Positions 17,169 to 25,799 of a stretch of DNA of 64,000 nucleotides are shown piece by piece. The stretch is taken from positions 5,768,501 through 5,832,500 of the forward strand of contig NZ_CP107932.1 in assembly GCF_036032445.1 (NCBI RefSeq). Direction: 5' to 3'. Both the position numbers and the translations under genes were made by a program. This DNA comes from Nocardia sp. NBC_00416. Lineage in GTDB: Bacteria > Actinomycetota > Actinomycetes > Mycobacteriales > Mycobacteriaceae. The notes below the pieces were generated by a model. That model was not told the DNA's origin, searched no databases, and saw only the letters and a program-made list of their open reading frames with translations. Every line of letters begins with the position of its first letter. Position 1 is the stretch's first letter.

Positions 17169-17594
17169 TCAGGCGGGCACGTGGGCGCCGTAACCGAGGT
17201 CGCGCAGCGCCTGCTTGATCCGGGCCTGCGCGTCGTCGAGCGATTCCGGCGACGGATCGGGATCGGCGCCGGAAATATCGAAATTGCCCATGGTGAACGC
17301 CGGAAACACATGAACATGCAGGTGCGGAACCTCGAGCCCGGCGATCAACAAGCCCGCCCGAGGCGCGTCCCACGCCGCACGCACGGCCTGCCCGACCTGC
17401 TGCGCGACTCCGTTGAGTCGGGCGAACACCTCGGGCTCGAGGTCCTGCCACTGATCGATTTCCTTGCGCGGCACCACCAGAGTGTGGCCGGGGGTCACCG
17501 GGGCGATGGTGAGGAACCCGACGAATTCGTCGTCCTCCCAGACGAACCGGCCCGGCAGGTCACCGGCGATGATCGCACTGAAGACAGAAGCCAT
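17169..17594 (-). CDS. HIT-family nucleotide hydrolase/transferase
   Basis: This 141-residue single HIT domain has the histidine-triad motif HLHVHVFP at about residues 92-99, and the N-terminal FVWEDDEFVGFLTIAPVTPGH typical of bacterial HIT proteins (given here by position, residues 18-38). These enzymes hydrolyse adenosine 5'-monophosphoramidates or related nucleotides. The ATG lies 4-5 bases from the end of repeat copy C, whose tail (AATATATACAG) is the only promoter-like sequence in front of it. It is convergent with the histidine kinase with no gap. A second HIT gene is at 25800. Confidence 0.92.
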   Translation of the reverse strand: MASVFSAIIAGDLPGRFVWEDDEFVGFLTIAPVTPGHTLVVPRKEIDQWQDLEPEVFARLNGVAQQVGQAVRAAWDAPRAGLLIAGLEVPHLHVHVFPAFTMGNFDISGADPDPSPESLDDAQARIKQALRDLGYGAHVPA

Positions 17595-17596
17595 GC

Positions 17597-17839
17597 TGTA
17601 TATATTGCCCCGCCTTCGGCGGGGCGGGTCGGGGCCCTCGTCAACCCCGGTTCTTCACTCCTACGCTCAGTCGCTGCGCTCCTTCGCTTCGTCGCTCCAG
17701 AACCGGGGCGGGCCCCGACCTCGGAGGTGGACCATCCGGACGGGGCGAGAGGTGGGGGCGGACGTGCTCCTTGGCCTGCGTGGGTAGGTTCACGACCCTG
17801 CCAGTGCTCGATGGTCGCCGATCTATGGTCGGCGGTGCG
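17597..17839 (-). repeat. Dispersed intergenic repeat, full copy C (right arm of the inverted pair)
   Basis: This is the inverted copy of 14521-14763, with its core at 17628-17721 (94 bases). Its 3' hairpin is GCCCCGCC-GAA-GGCGGGGC, a perfect stem where copy B has an imperfect one. The fragment at about 17850-17900 (CGGTCGCTGCGCTCCTTCGCTTCG) is a further remnant. The whole 427-base gap 17595-18021 is made of this material; no gene is seen in it. Confidence 0.9.
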
Positions 17840-18021
17840 CATGCGCTCGGTCGCTGCGCTCCTTCGCTTCGGGTGTCGAACGCCGGGGCGGCGGGGCGCA
17901 ACCTGGTGGGGCTCGCTGGACCCGGCCCGGGGCGAGGGGCACTGTTCACCGAGGGCAAGGTCCGGATGTTCACCGGGCGGAGCCCGGGGCGCCTCGCTCC
18001 GGCGACGCGGCGGCCGGGAAC

Positions 18022-18399
18022 TCACACCCCGACGAAATGGGACAGGATTCCCTGCACTTCGTAGATGTCGACCTGCCGGTTGAACTTCTTCTGCAACGGC
18101 GTGTCACTGCCGGAGATCCACAGCACCAGTTCCGCGTCCAGATCGAAGGTGCCGGCTGTTTCGACCGCGAAATGGGTGATCGAACGGTACGGGATGCTGT
18201 GGTAGCTCACCTTCCGGCCGGACAGGCCCTGCTTGTCGACGAGGATCAGCCGCCGATTGGTGAACAGCATGGCGTCGCGCACCAGTATGTAGGCCGAGTA
18301 GATCTGTTCGCCGTTGCCCAGTAGCCGCTGGTATTCCTGTTGGGCCCGGGCCGGCTCCACCTGGCCGGCATTACCCATGATTCCGTCCATGAGACCCAT
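18022..18399 (-). CDS. PH domain-containing protein
   Basis: This 125-residue protein starts at the ATG 8 bases after GGGAGGA; a longer frame upstream is antisense to purD and rejected. After a short helix (MGLMDGIMGNAGQ...) comes a bacterial pleckstrin-homology-like beta-barrel: GEQIYSAYILVRDAMLFTNR, RLILVDKQG, KVSYHSIPYRSITHF and a conserved C-terminal helix. The pattern LFTNRRLILVD is diagnostic of the bPH family. The function is unknown. It is divergent from purD. Confidence 0.88.
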   Translation of the reverse strand: MGLMDGIMGNAGQVEPARAQQEYQRLLGNGEQIYSAYILVRDAMLFTNRRLILVDKQGLSGRKVSYHSIPYRSITHFAVETAGTFDLDAELVLWISGSDTPLQKKFNRQVDIYEVQGILSHFVGV

Positions 18400-18586
18400 C
18401 GCGTAAATCCTCCCGTACGCGCGTATCGGATCCCGGCCGGAATCCGATGCGCGGGTTGCCCACCCGTTCCGGGTGTTTCCACCATCATCCACAGTCCGGA
18501 CCGGACCGGCCGTGGCTCGAGTGAACCTGCTGGTACCGGGCCGGGCAGGGGCCAACCTGCCCCGCTGGCGCCGGACAGCGCACCTA

Positions 18587-18592
18587 TAAGCT
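18587..18592 (+). promoter_or_regulatory. Leaderless -10 box of purD (TAAGCT)
   Basis: TAAGCT lies exactly 6 bases before the purD GTG and there is no Shine-Dalgarno sequence, the geometry of a leaderless actinobacterial transcript. Confidence 0.5.
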
Positions 18593-18598
18593 GTCCGG

Positions 18599-19870
18599 GT
18601 GCGAGTACTCGTCATCGGTTCCGGAGCCCGTGAACACGCCCTCGTCCTTGCGCTGCGCCGCGATCCGGCGGTGAGCGCGATCGTCGCCGCACCGGGCAAT
18701 GCCGGTATCGCACAGCAGGTGCAAGTGCGCCCGGTCGACGCCGGGTCCGCCGCGGCGGTGGTGGCGCTCGCTCGCGATGTCGCCGCCGATCTGGTGGTGA
18801 TCGGACCCGAGGTGCCGTTGGTGCTGGGTGTGGCCGACGCGGTGCGCGCGGCCGGGATCGCGTGTTTCGGTCCGTCGGCCGCCGCGGCGCGGATCGAGGG
18901 GTCGAAGGCGTTCGCCAAGGATGTGATGGCCGCGGCCGAGGTGCGTACGGCGCACAGCGAAGTGGTCGACAATCCCGCGGAACTCGATGCGGCGCTGGAT
19001 CGATTCGGCCCCACCTGGGTGGTGAAGGACGACGGGCTCGCCGCGGGCAAGGGAGTCGTGGTGACCACCGACCGGTTGGCGGCGCGCGGGCATGCCGCGG
19101 AGTTGCTCGAACTGGGGCATCCGGTGCTGCTGGAATCGTTCCTGGACGGTCCGGAGGTATCGCTTTTCTGCCTGGTCGACGGGGAGACCGTGGTCCCGTT
19201 GCTGCCGGCGCAGGACCACAAACGGGTAGGCGACGGCGATACCGGGCCCAACACCGGGGGTATGGGCGCCTACACCCCGCTGCCGTGGTTGCCGGAGGCG
19301 ATGGTCGGGCAGATCGTCGACGAGGTGGTGGCGCCGGTCGCCGCGGAACTCGTGCGCCGCGGAAACCCTTTCAACGGACTGCTGTACGCCGGGTTGGCGA
19401 TGGGTGCGGCCGGGCCCGCGGTGGTGGAGTTCAACTGCCGGTTCGGTGATCCGGAGACGCAGGCGGTGCTGGCCCTGCTGGAGAGTCCGCTCGGGGAACT
19501 GTTGTACGCCACCGCAACCGGGACCTTGGCCGAGGCGCCCGCGCCGCGCTGGCACGGCGGCGCCGCGGTCACCGTGGTGCTGGCCGCCGAGCACTATCCG
19601 GCTCACCCTCGCAGCGGTGATGTCATCACCGGCGCCGGTGAGGCGGGGACCGACGACGCGGCGACCGTACTGCACGCCGGTACGGCGTTGCGCGAGGACG
19701 GCGCACTGGTGTCCGCGGGCGGCCGGGTGCTGAACGTCGTCGGCACCGGGGTGGACCTGACCGCGGCCCGGGCGGCCGCCTACGACCGGCTGGCCGGGAT
19801 CAAATTGACCGGCGGCCACTACCGCTCCGATATCGGCCACGCCGCGGTCGAGGGCCGGATCAGCTTCTGA
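18599..19870 (+). CDS. purD: Phosphoribosylamine-glycine ligase (GAR synthetase)
   Basis: This 423-residue ATP-grasp enzyme performs the second step of de novo purine synthesis (PRA + glycine + ATP to GAR). It shows the N-terminal GSGAREHAL, IGPEVPLVLG, the ATP-grasp VVKDDGLAAGKGVVVT (about residues 140-155), the PDAQDHKRVGDGD-like loop (LLPAQDHKRVGDGDTGPNTG) and the metal-binding EFNCRFGDPETQ (about 279-290), the signature region of PurD. It stands alone with its own probable leaderless promoter and a strong terminator, unlike the clustered pur genes of many bacteria. Confidence 0.97.
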   Translation: MRVLVIGSGAREHALVLALRRDPAVSAIVAAPGNAGIAQQVQVRPVDAGSAAAVVALARDVAADLVVIGPEVPLVLGVADAVRAAGIACFGPSAAAARIEGSKAFAKDVMAAAEVRTAHSEVVDNPAELDAALDRFGPTWVVKDDGLAAGKGVVVTTDRLAARGHAAELLELGHPVLLESFLDGPEVSLFCLVDGETVVPLLPAQDHKRVGDGDTGPNTGGMGAYTPLPWLPEAMVGQIVDEVVAPVAAELVRRGNPFNGLLYAGLAMGAAGPAVVEFNCRFGDPETQAVLALLESPLGELLYATATGTLAEAPAPRWHGGAAVTVVLAAEHYPAHPRSGDVITGAGEAGTDDAATVLHAGTALREDGALVSAGGRVLNVVGTGVDLTAARAAAYDRLAGIKLTGGHYRSDIGHAAVEGRISF

Positions 19871-19873
19871 ACC

Positions 19874-19919
19874 GTCCCGGCCGCGGCGGCACCTGTATCG
19901 GCGCCGCCGCGGCCGGGAC
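19874..19919. terminator. Strong terminator hairpin after purD
   Basis: A perfect 17-bp stem (left arm GTCCCGGCCGCGGCGGC) with a 12-base loop sits 3 bases after the purD stop, between convergent purD and the SLT gene. It can act in both directions. Confidence 0.85.
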
Positions 19920-19942
19920 CGTTCGCCGAGCGAGTCGACGGA

Positions 19943-20506
19943 TCAGTACGCCCCGAAGACGTTGTCGATGGAGCCGTAGCGATGCGCGGCGTAATTGCAG
20001 GCCGCGGCGATATTGGCGACCGGGTCGTAGATATCCCACGAGGTGCCGTCCACGTGATAGGCGGCGAAGGTGGGATCGATGACCTGCATGAGCCCCTTGG
20101 ACGGGATGCCCGCCGCGGCGTTGGAATCCCACAGGTTGATCGCGTTCGGGTTACCGCCGGACTCGCGCAGGGCGTTGCGGTGGATGCCCTCGTAGCTGGC
20201 CGGGATGCCGCGCTGTCCGAGGATGCGCAGCGCGTTGTTGATCCAGCCGTCCAGATCGTTGGAGAAGATCGGCGGCAGCAACAGTTGCGGCAGCGGCTGC
20301 GGCAGCGGCTGGACGAATTGCTGCAGTTGGTCCTGCTGTGGTTGGGGCAGCTGCTGCTGCCACTGGCGGGCCTGCTGCTGGGCCTGCCTGGCGGGTTCCT
20401 GCAACTCCGGGGGCACTCCGTCGATCGGGGCGTCGGCGAATGCCTGCGCGGGTACGGCGATCACGGCGGCAACGGCGATGAGGGGCAACAGTTTTCGTAA
20501 ATTCAT
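19943..20506 (-). CDS. Secreted lytic transglycosylase (SLT fold)
   Basis: This 187-residue protein is exported: positively charged MNLRK, a hydrophobic core (LLPLIAVAAVIAVPAQAFA) and a likely cleavage near residue 25. A Gln/Pro-rich spacer (residues 38-80, repeated QPQ/QPLPQ) separates it from a C-terminal SLT/soluble lytic transglycosylase domain with the catalytic Glu in ALRESGGNPNAIN, then GLMQVIDPTFAAYH and ANIAAACNYAAHRYG. It would cleave peptidoglycan glycan strands outside the membrane. The long untranslated region upstream and the M23 gene beyond it suggest a cell-wall remodelling locus. Confidence 0.93.
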   Translation of the reverse strand: MNLRKLLPLIAVAAVIAVPAQAFADAPIDGVPPELQEPARQAQQQARQWQQQLPQPQQDQLQQFVQPLPQPLPQLLLPPIFSNDLDGWINNALRILGQRGIPASYEGIHRNALRESGGNPNAINLWDSNAAAGIPSKGLMQVIDPTFAAYHVDGTSWDIYDPVANIAAACNYAAHRYGSIDNVFGAY

Positions 20507-20923
20507 GGAGGGCTCCGGACAGCGCGCGGGTACCACGCCGCCGCGTATCGTGGCCACCGGCGGTGTCTTTGCGCTGTTTCTGTTGTGACTTGCGTTGTGG
20601 AATCGGGAGATTCAGTTGTCCGCGCACACTGGCGCGGTGCGTCGCGCGCCGGCCGGGGGCCGACGCCAGAGGCGACGCTGTCGCGGCGGATAATTCGGAG
20701 AAAGGTCGATATCCGGGCGGCAAACAGGCTTGCGGTCTGTTTTCTGGCGAATCACAGATTGATTGCAGAAGATTAACAACAGGTGAACTAGTGGTGAATC
20801 GAAGGTTCTATTGTCCTGAGAAAAACCTCGGGAGCAGGCTTTTATGCGGTATCGATCACATTTCCGCACTCGGGATTCGCTCGATCATCTCGAATACTGC
20901 GTATTTGCCACAATGATCGATGA
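20507..20923 (-). promoter_or_regulatory. AT-rich regulatory gap upstream of the transglycosylase gene
   Basis: This 417-base gap contains no convincing gene. About 20690-20925 is markedly more AT-rich than anything around it. It holds a spaced direct repeat GGTGAACtagtGGTGAA on the plus strand (about 20782-20798), a TGTGAT motif near 20748 and another near 20861 on the minus strand, and a hairpin with arms AATGATC/GATCATT right at the stop of the upstream M23 gene. Cell-wall hydrolase genes in actinobacteria often have long regulated leaders; I looked for a c-di-AMP (ydaO) riboswitch and could not recognise one. Confidence 0.5.
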
Positions 20924-22282
20924 TCATTTGTAGGTGAGTCCGTGCAGGGCGAGCCAGCGCTGTGGATCGACGTGCTGGCCGTTCAGGATGATCTCGAAAT
21001 GCAGATGCGGACCGGTGGAGTCGCCGCGATTACCCATTCGGGCGATCTGCATGCCGGCGGGCACGCGTTCGCCGACAGAAACGAAGAAGTCGTACATATG
21101 GCCATAGACGGAGATGGCGCCGTCGTCGTGCCGTATCCGCACCCACAAACCGAAGCCGGAAGCCGGTCCGGCGTCGATCACGGTGCCGTTGGCGACGGCG
21201 TAGATGGGGGTTCCGATCGGGCCCGCGATATCGATGCCTTGATGGAGAGTGCCCCACCGGCTGCCGAAACCGGAGGTGAACGTGCCGGGGGCGGGCAGGA
21301 CGTAGCCGCCCGCGCCGGGCGGTACGGCGCCGGGCGGAATCACCCCGCCCTCCAGCGCGCCCGGGGCCGGTGCGCTGTCGATCCACGGCTGCGCCTGACC
21401 CGCTACCGCGGCCGCGGCCTCGGCTTTGGCGCGTTCGAGCGTGGTCCGGGCGGCGGCGGCCACCACGGCCTGTTCGCGGAGGTGTTCACCGTTGTCGATG
21501 GCGTCGAGATAGCGGCGGACCGAGGGGATCGGCGCCGAGAGCAGCAAGGGATGGGCGACCGCGACCCGATACCCGGTGCCCGGAGCGGGCGCTCGGTCGG
21601 TGAGCACGATGCTCGCCGTTCCGTCGCCGGCCGCCAGACACAGCGTGAGGACGAGTCCGCCGATGAGATAGCGATGCCGCCGGGCGGCGGCCCTCAGCTG
21701 CTCGGCCGACGGCCGCCGGGCGAGAAGTTCGGTCAGCTCCGCCCGGGTCGGGCGGTATTGCAGGAGCTCCCCGGCGGATTGCCGGATCAGTTGGTAGGCC
21801 GCGGCCACCGGACGGCCCGCGGTACGAGGAGCCGATACGCGGGCGGCGCGTTCCCGCCAGCCCGGTGCGATGACCAGCCCGCCACCGACCGACGCGGCGT
21901 GATCCAGGGAGATACGCCGGTCGTCTTCTTCGTCCATGCGCTCGGGCGAGTCGCTGCCGATATCGGCGAGCGGGACCGGGGTATCGGCTTCCCGCCGGGT
22001 TCCGGCTCCCGGGGACAAGTGCTCGGATTCGGAATCCGGCCCCGGGCGTGTCGGTGGCCGCGGATCGGAGCGGTCGCCGCTGCCGTGCGCCTCGACCGCC
22101 GCTCGGCCGGGCTCGGTGGAAGTCGATCCGTGCGGCCGCGCGCCCCGGCGCACCGCCCCGGAAACCGGGCGCACCGCTCGATTCCAGCGTCGGCGGAGGA
22201 ACCCGGTACCGCGGCCGGACGCGGTGAACCCGGGGTCCTGTGCGGGCGGGCCGGCGGGCGGCCGGCTGGCCTTGTCGAGCAT
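20924..22282 (-). CDS. M23-family peptidoglycan endopeptidase, membrane anchored
   Basis: This protein of about 452 residues has a Pro/Arg/Glu-rich disordered N-terminal half, a membrane-anchor segment HRYLIGGLVLTLCLAAGDG near residue 205, an Ala-rich helical stretch (about 280-305) and a C-terminal LytM/M23 domain. The domain carries zinc ligands in HQGIDIAG, the YGHMY strand and GPHLHFE, all intact. It should cleave peptide cross-links in the wall. The start is uncertain: ATG 22282 has no clear ribosome-binding site and lies 54 bases from the divergent aminotransferase; ATG 21937 (residue 116) is the main alternative, still upstream of the anchor. The frame further upstream is antisense to the aminotransferase. 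Confidence 0.88.
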   Translation of the reverse strand: MLDKASRPPAGPPAQDPGFTASGRGTGFLRRRWNRAVRPVSGAVRRGARPHGSTSTEPGRAAVEAHGSGDRSDPRPPTRPGPDSESEHLSPGAGTRREADTPVPLADIGSDSPERMDEEDDRRISLDHAASVGGGLVIAPGWRERAARVSAPRTAGRPVAAAYQLIRQSAGELLQYRPTRAELTELLARRPSAEQLRAAARRHRYLIGGLVLTLCLAAGDGTASIVLTDRAPAPGTGYRVAVAHPLLLSAPIPSVRRYLDAIDNGEHLREQAVVAAAARTTLERAKAEAAAAVAGQAQPWIDSAPAPGALEGGVIPPGAVPPGAGGYVLPAPGTFTSGFGSRWGTLHQGIDIAGPIGTPIYAVANGTVIDAGPASGFGLWVRIRHDDGAISVYGHMYDFFVSVGERVPAGMQIARMGNRGDSTGPHLHFEIILNGQHVDPQRWLALHGLTYK

Positions 22283-22323
22283 CAGAGCAGACCATAGCTG
22301 TCGAACCGCCCGAAGCGGTGTTC

Positions 22324-22329
22324 TACCGT
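22324..22329 (+). promoter_or_regulatory. Leaderless -10 box of the aminotransferase gene (TACCGT)
   Basis: TACCGT is followed by 7 bases and then the GTG at 22337, with no Shine-Dalgarno sequence. Confidence 0.45.
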
Positions 22330-22336
22330 CGGTCGG

Positions 22337-23524
22337 GTGTCCACTGAATCTCGGCGCTCGACCATCCCACCTTTCTACGTGATGGATGTCTGGAAAGCCG
22401 CCGCCGAACGCGCCAGAACGCACGGTGATGTGCTCAGTCTGGCGGCCGGGCAGCCCTCGACACCGGCACCCGCACCGGTGCTGCGCGCCACCAGGACCGC
22501 CATCGACGCCGAGTTGTTCGGCTACACGGAGACTTTCGGCATTCTGCCGCTCCGCCAGGCGATCGCCGGACATCACCACCGGACCTACGGCTACCCGGTG
22601 GACCCCGACGATGTCGTGGTCACCACCGGCTCGTCCGGCGCGTTCACCCTGATCTTCCTGGCGGCCTTCGATCCCGGTGACACCGTGGTGCTCGCCCGCC
22701 CGGGTTATCCGGCCTACCGCAACACGCTGACCGCGCTCGGCTGCCGGGTCGTCGAATTGGACTGCCGCGCGGAGACCCGGTTCCAGCCGACCGTCGCCAT
22801 GCTCGAGAGCCTGCCGGAACCGCCGCGCGGTCTGATCGTGGCCAGTCCGGCCAACCCCACCGGCACGATGATCGACCCGGACGAGCTCGCCGCGGTGACC
22901 CGCTGGTGCGATGCGCACGACACCCTGCTGATCTCCGACGAGATCTACCACGGCATCACCTACGGCGGCGAGCGCACCGCGTCGGCCTGGGAGACCTCAC
23001 GCGCGGGGGTGGTGATCGGATCGGTCTCCAAGTACTTCTCCATGACCGGCTGGCGGCTGGGCTGGATGCTGACTCCACCGGAACTGCGGCCGGCACTGCA
23101 GCGGCTGGCGTCGAATATGACCGTCTGCCCGCCGGCGATCTCGCAGTACGCGGCACTGCATGCGTTCGGCGACGAGGCCAGGGCCGAACTCGACGCCCAT
23201 GTGCACCGGTATGCGATCAACCGCACGATTCTGCTGGAGGGACTGGCCGGGCTGGGGATAACCGATCTCGCGCCCGCCGACGGCGCCTTCTACGCCTACG
23301 CCGATATCGGCCATCTCACCCACGATTCGATGGCCTGGTGCGCCGATGTACTGGCCCATACCGGGGTGGCGCTGGCCCCGGGCCTGGATTTCGATACCGT
23401 GAACGGGCACCGGACCATCCGCATCTCCTTCGCGGGCGCCACCACCGAGATCGAGGCGGCGCTGGTCCGGCTCCGGGAATACCTGCGCCCGGGGGCTCCG
23501 CACAAAGACTGTGCACAGCAATAA
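22337..23524 (+). CDS. PLP-dependent class I/II aminotransferase
   Basis: This 395-residue cytoplasmic aminotransferase of fold type I has the family motifs in order: GYTETFGILPLRQAIA (about 68-83), VVTTGSSGAF, the ASPANPTGT turn (about 172), ISDEIYHGITY (Asp/Tyr contacting PLP) and SVSKYFSMTGWRLGW with the Schiff-base Lys at about 231. RISFAGATTEIEAAL near the C-terminus carries the substrate-carboxylate Arg. It belongs to the aspartate/branched aminotransferase group. The amino donor and acceptor cannot be assigned. It resembles the M. tuberculosis AspB group (Rv3565) in pattern only. Confidence 0.92.
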   Translation: MSTESRRSTIPPFYVMDVWKAAAERARTHGDVLSLAAGQPSTPAPAPVLRATRTAIDAELFGYTETFGILPLRQAIAGHHHRTYGYPVDPDDVVVTTGSSGAFTLIFLAAFDPGDTVVLARPGYPAYRNTLTALGCRVVELDCRAETRFQPTVAMLESLPEPPRGLIVASPANPTGTMIDPDELAAVTRWCDAHDTLLISDEIYHGITYGGERTASAWETSRAGVVIGSVSKYFSMTGWRLGWMLTPPELRPALQRLASNMTVCPPAISQYAALHAFGDEARAELDAHVHRYAINRTILLEGLAGLGITDLAPADGAFYAYADIGHLTHDSMAWCADVLAHTGVALAPGLDFDTVNGHRTIRISFAGATTEIEAALVRLREYLRPGAPHKDCAQQ

Positions 23525-23636
23525 CTTTGCACAGTACGACAACATCACTGCGCGGATGCGGTAGAAACATCGATGGTTGTTTCCCCTTTCCCTGATTTCG
23601 CACGGATGTACTGATGACGACTGGCACGATGGCACG

Positions 23637-24275
23637 GTGATAACCGCGACGACTCCGAAGGGTGAACGGCGTCGCCAGGCGCTGGTGGCTGCTGCTGCCG
23701 AGTTACTGCTCGAAGGCGGTTTCGACGCGGTACGGCATCGTTCGGTCGCGACCCGCGCCGAGCTGCCGCTGGCCTCCACGACCTACTACTTCGAATCGCT
23801 CGAGGATCTGATCGCGCGGGCGGTCGAGTTCAGCGGCAATGCCGAACTCGAGGCCATGCGGCGGCGGATCGGCGAGGTGACCCATCGCCGCCGGGGCGCG
23901 GACGCGACCGTCGATCTGGTGCTCGATCTGCTGATCGGACCCGAAGGGGTGGACGAGGGTGCGCGTGGCCGGCTGATCGCCCGATACGAACGCACCGTCG
24001 CCTCGGCCCGGCACCCGGAGCTACGCGAGGTCCAGCTCCGACTACGCGGGCAGCTTGACGAGCTGCTCTCCGATGTGCTGCGCAGGTCCGACCGGATCGT
24101 GCGGCCCGAACAACTGCGCAGGCTGGTCGCGGTGGTCGACGGCGCCGTCGTCGCCGCCCTCAGCGAATCCGATCCGCAACCCCGGCGTCTGGCCCGCGGC
24201 GCCCTGCTGGAGGTCATCGATATCGTCGCTCCCGCGACGCACCAGCCGATCGACCGATACCGGCCATTAGACTGA
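23637..24275 (+). CDS. TetR-family transcriptional regulator
   Basis: This 212-residue protein has an N-terminal TetR helix-turn-helix: RRQALVAAAAELLLEGGFDAV, RHRSVATRAELPLASTTYYFES and LEDLIARAVE (residues about 11-62, given in pieces). The C-terminal ligand domain shows no recognised family. The GTG at 23637 is preferred because the longer frame starts in a low-quality region; no clear Shine-Dalgarno precedes it. Only 6 bases separate it from purB, so the two can be cotranscribed, but a -10 box for purB also lies in its last codons. No obvious palindromic operator is seen in the 112-base upstream gap. Confidence 0.85.
   Translation: MITATTPKGERRRQALVAAAAELLLEGGFDAVRHRSVATRAELPLASTTYYFESLEDLIARAVEFSGNAELEAMRRRIGEVTHRRRGADATVDLVLDLLIGPEGVDEGARGRLIARYERTVASARHPELREVQLRLRGQLDELLSDVLRRSDRIVRPEQLRRLVAVVDGAVVAALSESDPQPRRLARGALLEVIDIVAPATHQPIDRYRPLD
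24268..24273 (+). promoter_or_regulatory. -10 box for purB (TAGACT)
   Basis: TAGACT lies in the final codons of the TetR gene, 8 bases before the purB GTG, suggesting an internal promoter giving a leaderless or near-leaderless purB transcript. Confidence 0.45.
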
Positions 24276-24281
24276 CCGGAC

Positions 24282-25709
24282 GTGACCTCCGACCTGATCC
24301 CGAACGTCCTCGCCACCCGCTACGCCAGCCCGCAACTGGTGCATCTGTGGTCTCCCGAGCACAAGATCGTGCTGGAGCGACGGCTGTGGCTCGAGGTGCT
24401 GCGCGCCCAGGCCGATCTCGGTATCGAGGTGCCCTCCGGCGTGGTGGAGGACTATCAGCGGGTGATCGACCAGGTGGATCTGGCGTCCATCGCCGAGCGG
24501 GAGCGAGTGACCCGCCACGATGTGAAGGCCCGCATCGAGGAATTCAACGCGCTCGCCGGACACGAACACGTTCACAAGGGCATGACCAGCCGCGATCTCA
24601 CGGAGAACGTGGAGCAACTGCAGATCCGGTTGTCGCTGGAACATATCCACGCGCACGGGGTCGCGGTCGCGGCCCGGCTGGCCGAACGGGCCGCCGAATA
24701 TCAGACGCTGGTGATGGCCGGGCGGTCGCACAATGTCGCCGCGCAGGCCACCACCCTGGGCAAACGCTTCGCTTCGGCCGCCGACGAACTCCTCATCGGC
24801 CTCACCCGGCTGCGCGAACTCATCGACCGCTATCCGCTGCGCGGGATCAAGGGCCCGATGGGCACCTCGCAGGACATGCTGGACCTGCTCGGCGGTGACG
24901 CCGCGAAACTGTCGGCGCTGGAGCAGCAGGTGGCCCGGCATCTGGGCTTCACCAGCGTGCTGACCAGCGTCGGACAGGTCTACCCGCGCTCGCTCGACCA
25001 CGATGTGCTCTCCGCGCTGGTGCAGATCGGCGCCGCACAGTCCTCGCTGGCCCACACCATCCGGCTGATGGCGGGCCACGAACTGGTGACCGAGGGATTC
25101 CAGCCGGGGCAGGTCGGCAGTTCGGCCATGCCGCACAAGATGAACACCCGGTCCTGCGAACGGGTCAACGGGCTGCAGGTGGTGCTGCGCGGGTACGGGT
25201 CGATGGCCGCCGAACTCGCGGGCGCGCAGTGGAACGAAGGCGACGTGTTCTGCTCGGTGGTGCGCCGGGTCGCGCTGCCGGACGCGTTCTTCGCTCTCGA
25301 CGGCCTGACCGAGACCTTCCTGACCGTGCTCGCCGAGTTCGGGGCCTACCCGGCGGTGATCGCGCGGGAGCTCGAACGCTACCTGCCGTTCCTGGCCACC
25401 ACTCGTATTCTGATGGCCGCGGTGCGCGCCGGGGTCGGACGGGAGTCGGCGCACGAGGTGATCAAGGAGCACGCGGTGGCGGTCGCGCTGGCCATGCGGG
25501 AGCAGGGCCGCGAACCCGATCTGCTGGACCGGCTCGCCGGAGACGACCGGATGCCGCTGGATCGGGCGGCCCTGGACGCGGCGCTGGCGGACAAATCGGC
25601 CTTCATCGGCGCGGCCGACGCCCAGGTGGCCGAAGTGGTCGCGCAGGTGGGCAAACTGGCGGACGCCTTCCCCGAGGCCGCGCGGTACACACCGTCACCG
25701 ATCCTCTGA
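24282..25709 (+). CDS. purB: Adenylosuccinate lyase
   Basis: This 475-residue member of the fumarase/aspartase superfamily catalyses two purine steps: cleavage of SAICAR and of adenylosuccinate. It has HKGMTSRDLTENVEQLQ (about residues 95-111), MAGRSHNVAAQATTLGKRF with the catalytic-region His, and the signature loop GSSAMPHKMN at about residues 279-288 carrying the catalytic Ser. The length matches the long actinobacterial form. It follows a TetR gene and precedes a HIT gene, with no other pur gene adjacent. Confidence 0.96.
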   Translation: MTSDLIPNVLATRYASPQLVHLWSPEHKIVLERRLWLEVLRAQADLGIEVPSGVVEDYQRVIDQVDLASIAERERVTRHDVKARIEEFNALAGHEHVHKGMTSRDLTENVEQLQIRLSLEHIHAHGVAVAARLAERAAEYQTLVMAGRSHNVAAQATTLGKRFASAADELLIGLTRLRELIDRYPLRGIKGPMGTSQDMLDLLGGDAAKLSALEQQVARHLGFTSVLTSVGQVYPRSLDHDVLSALVQIGAAQSSLAHTIRLMAGHELVTEGFQPGQVGSSAMPHKMNTRSCERVNGLQVVLRGYGSMAAELAGAQWNEGDVFCSVVRRVALPDAFFALDGLTETFLTVLAEFGAYPAVIARELERYLPFLATTRILMAAVRAGVGRESAHEVIKEHAVAVALAMREQGREPDLLDRLAGDDRMPLDRAALDAALADKSAFIGAADAQVAEVVAQVGKLADAFPEAARYTPSPIL

Positions 25710-25799
25710 GCCGACCGGAGCGGCCGCACACCCCACCGGCACCCTGGTCCGCGTCGGCAAACCCGCACCTCACCTTCATGAATGAGCCACCATAGCCCT

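Noticed and set aside
17464..17787. Frame encoding SLRSFASSLQNRGG-like peptides, also seen at 14292-14762, 41383-43257 and 58001-58270
   Set aside because: These peptides recur only because the dispersed repeat is translated in several frames; they track the repeat and not a protein family.
20612..20869. 85-codon minus-strand frame in the AT-rich leader
   Set aside because: It has mixed composition, no ribosome-binding site and no recognisable motif; it lies in a region better explained as regulatory DNA.
20507..20923. ydaO (c-di-AMP) riboswitch upstream of the transglycosylase
   Set aside because: This is a common arrangement in actinobacteria, but I could not match the conserved ydaO core; a covariance search would settle it.
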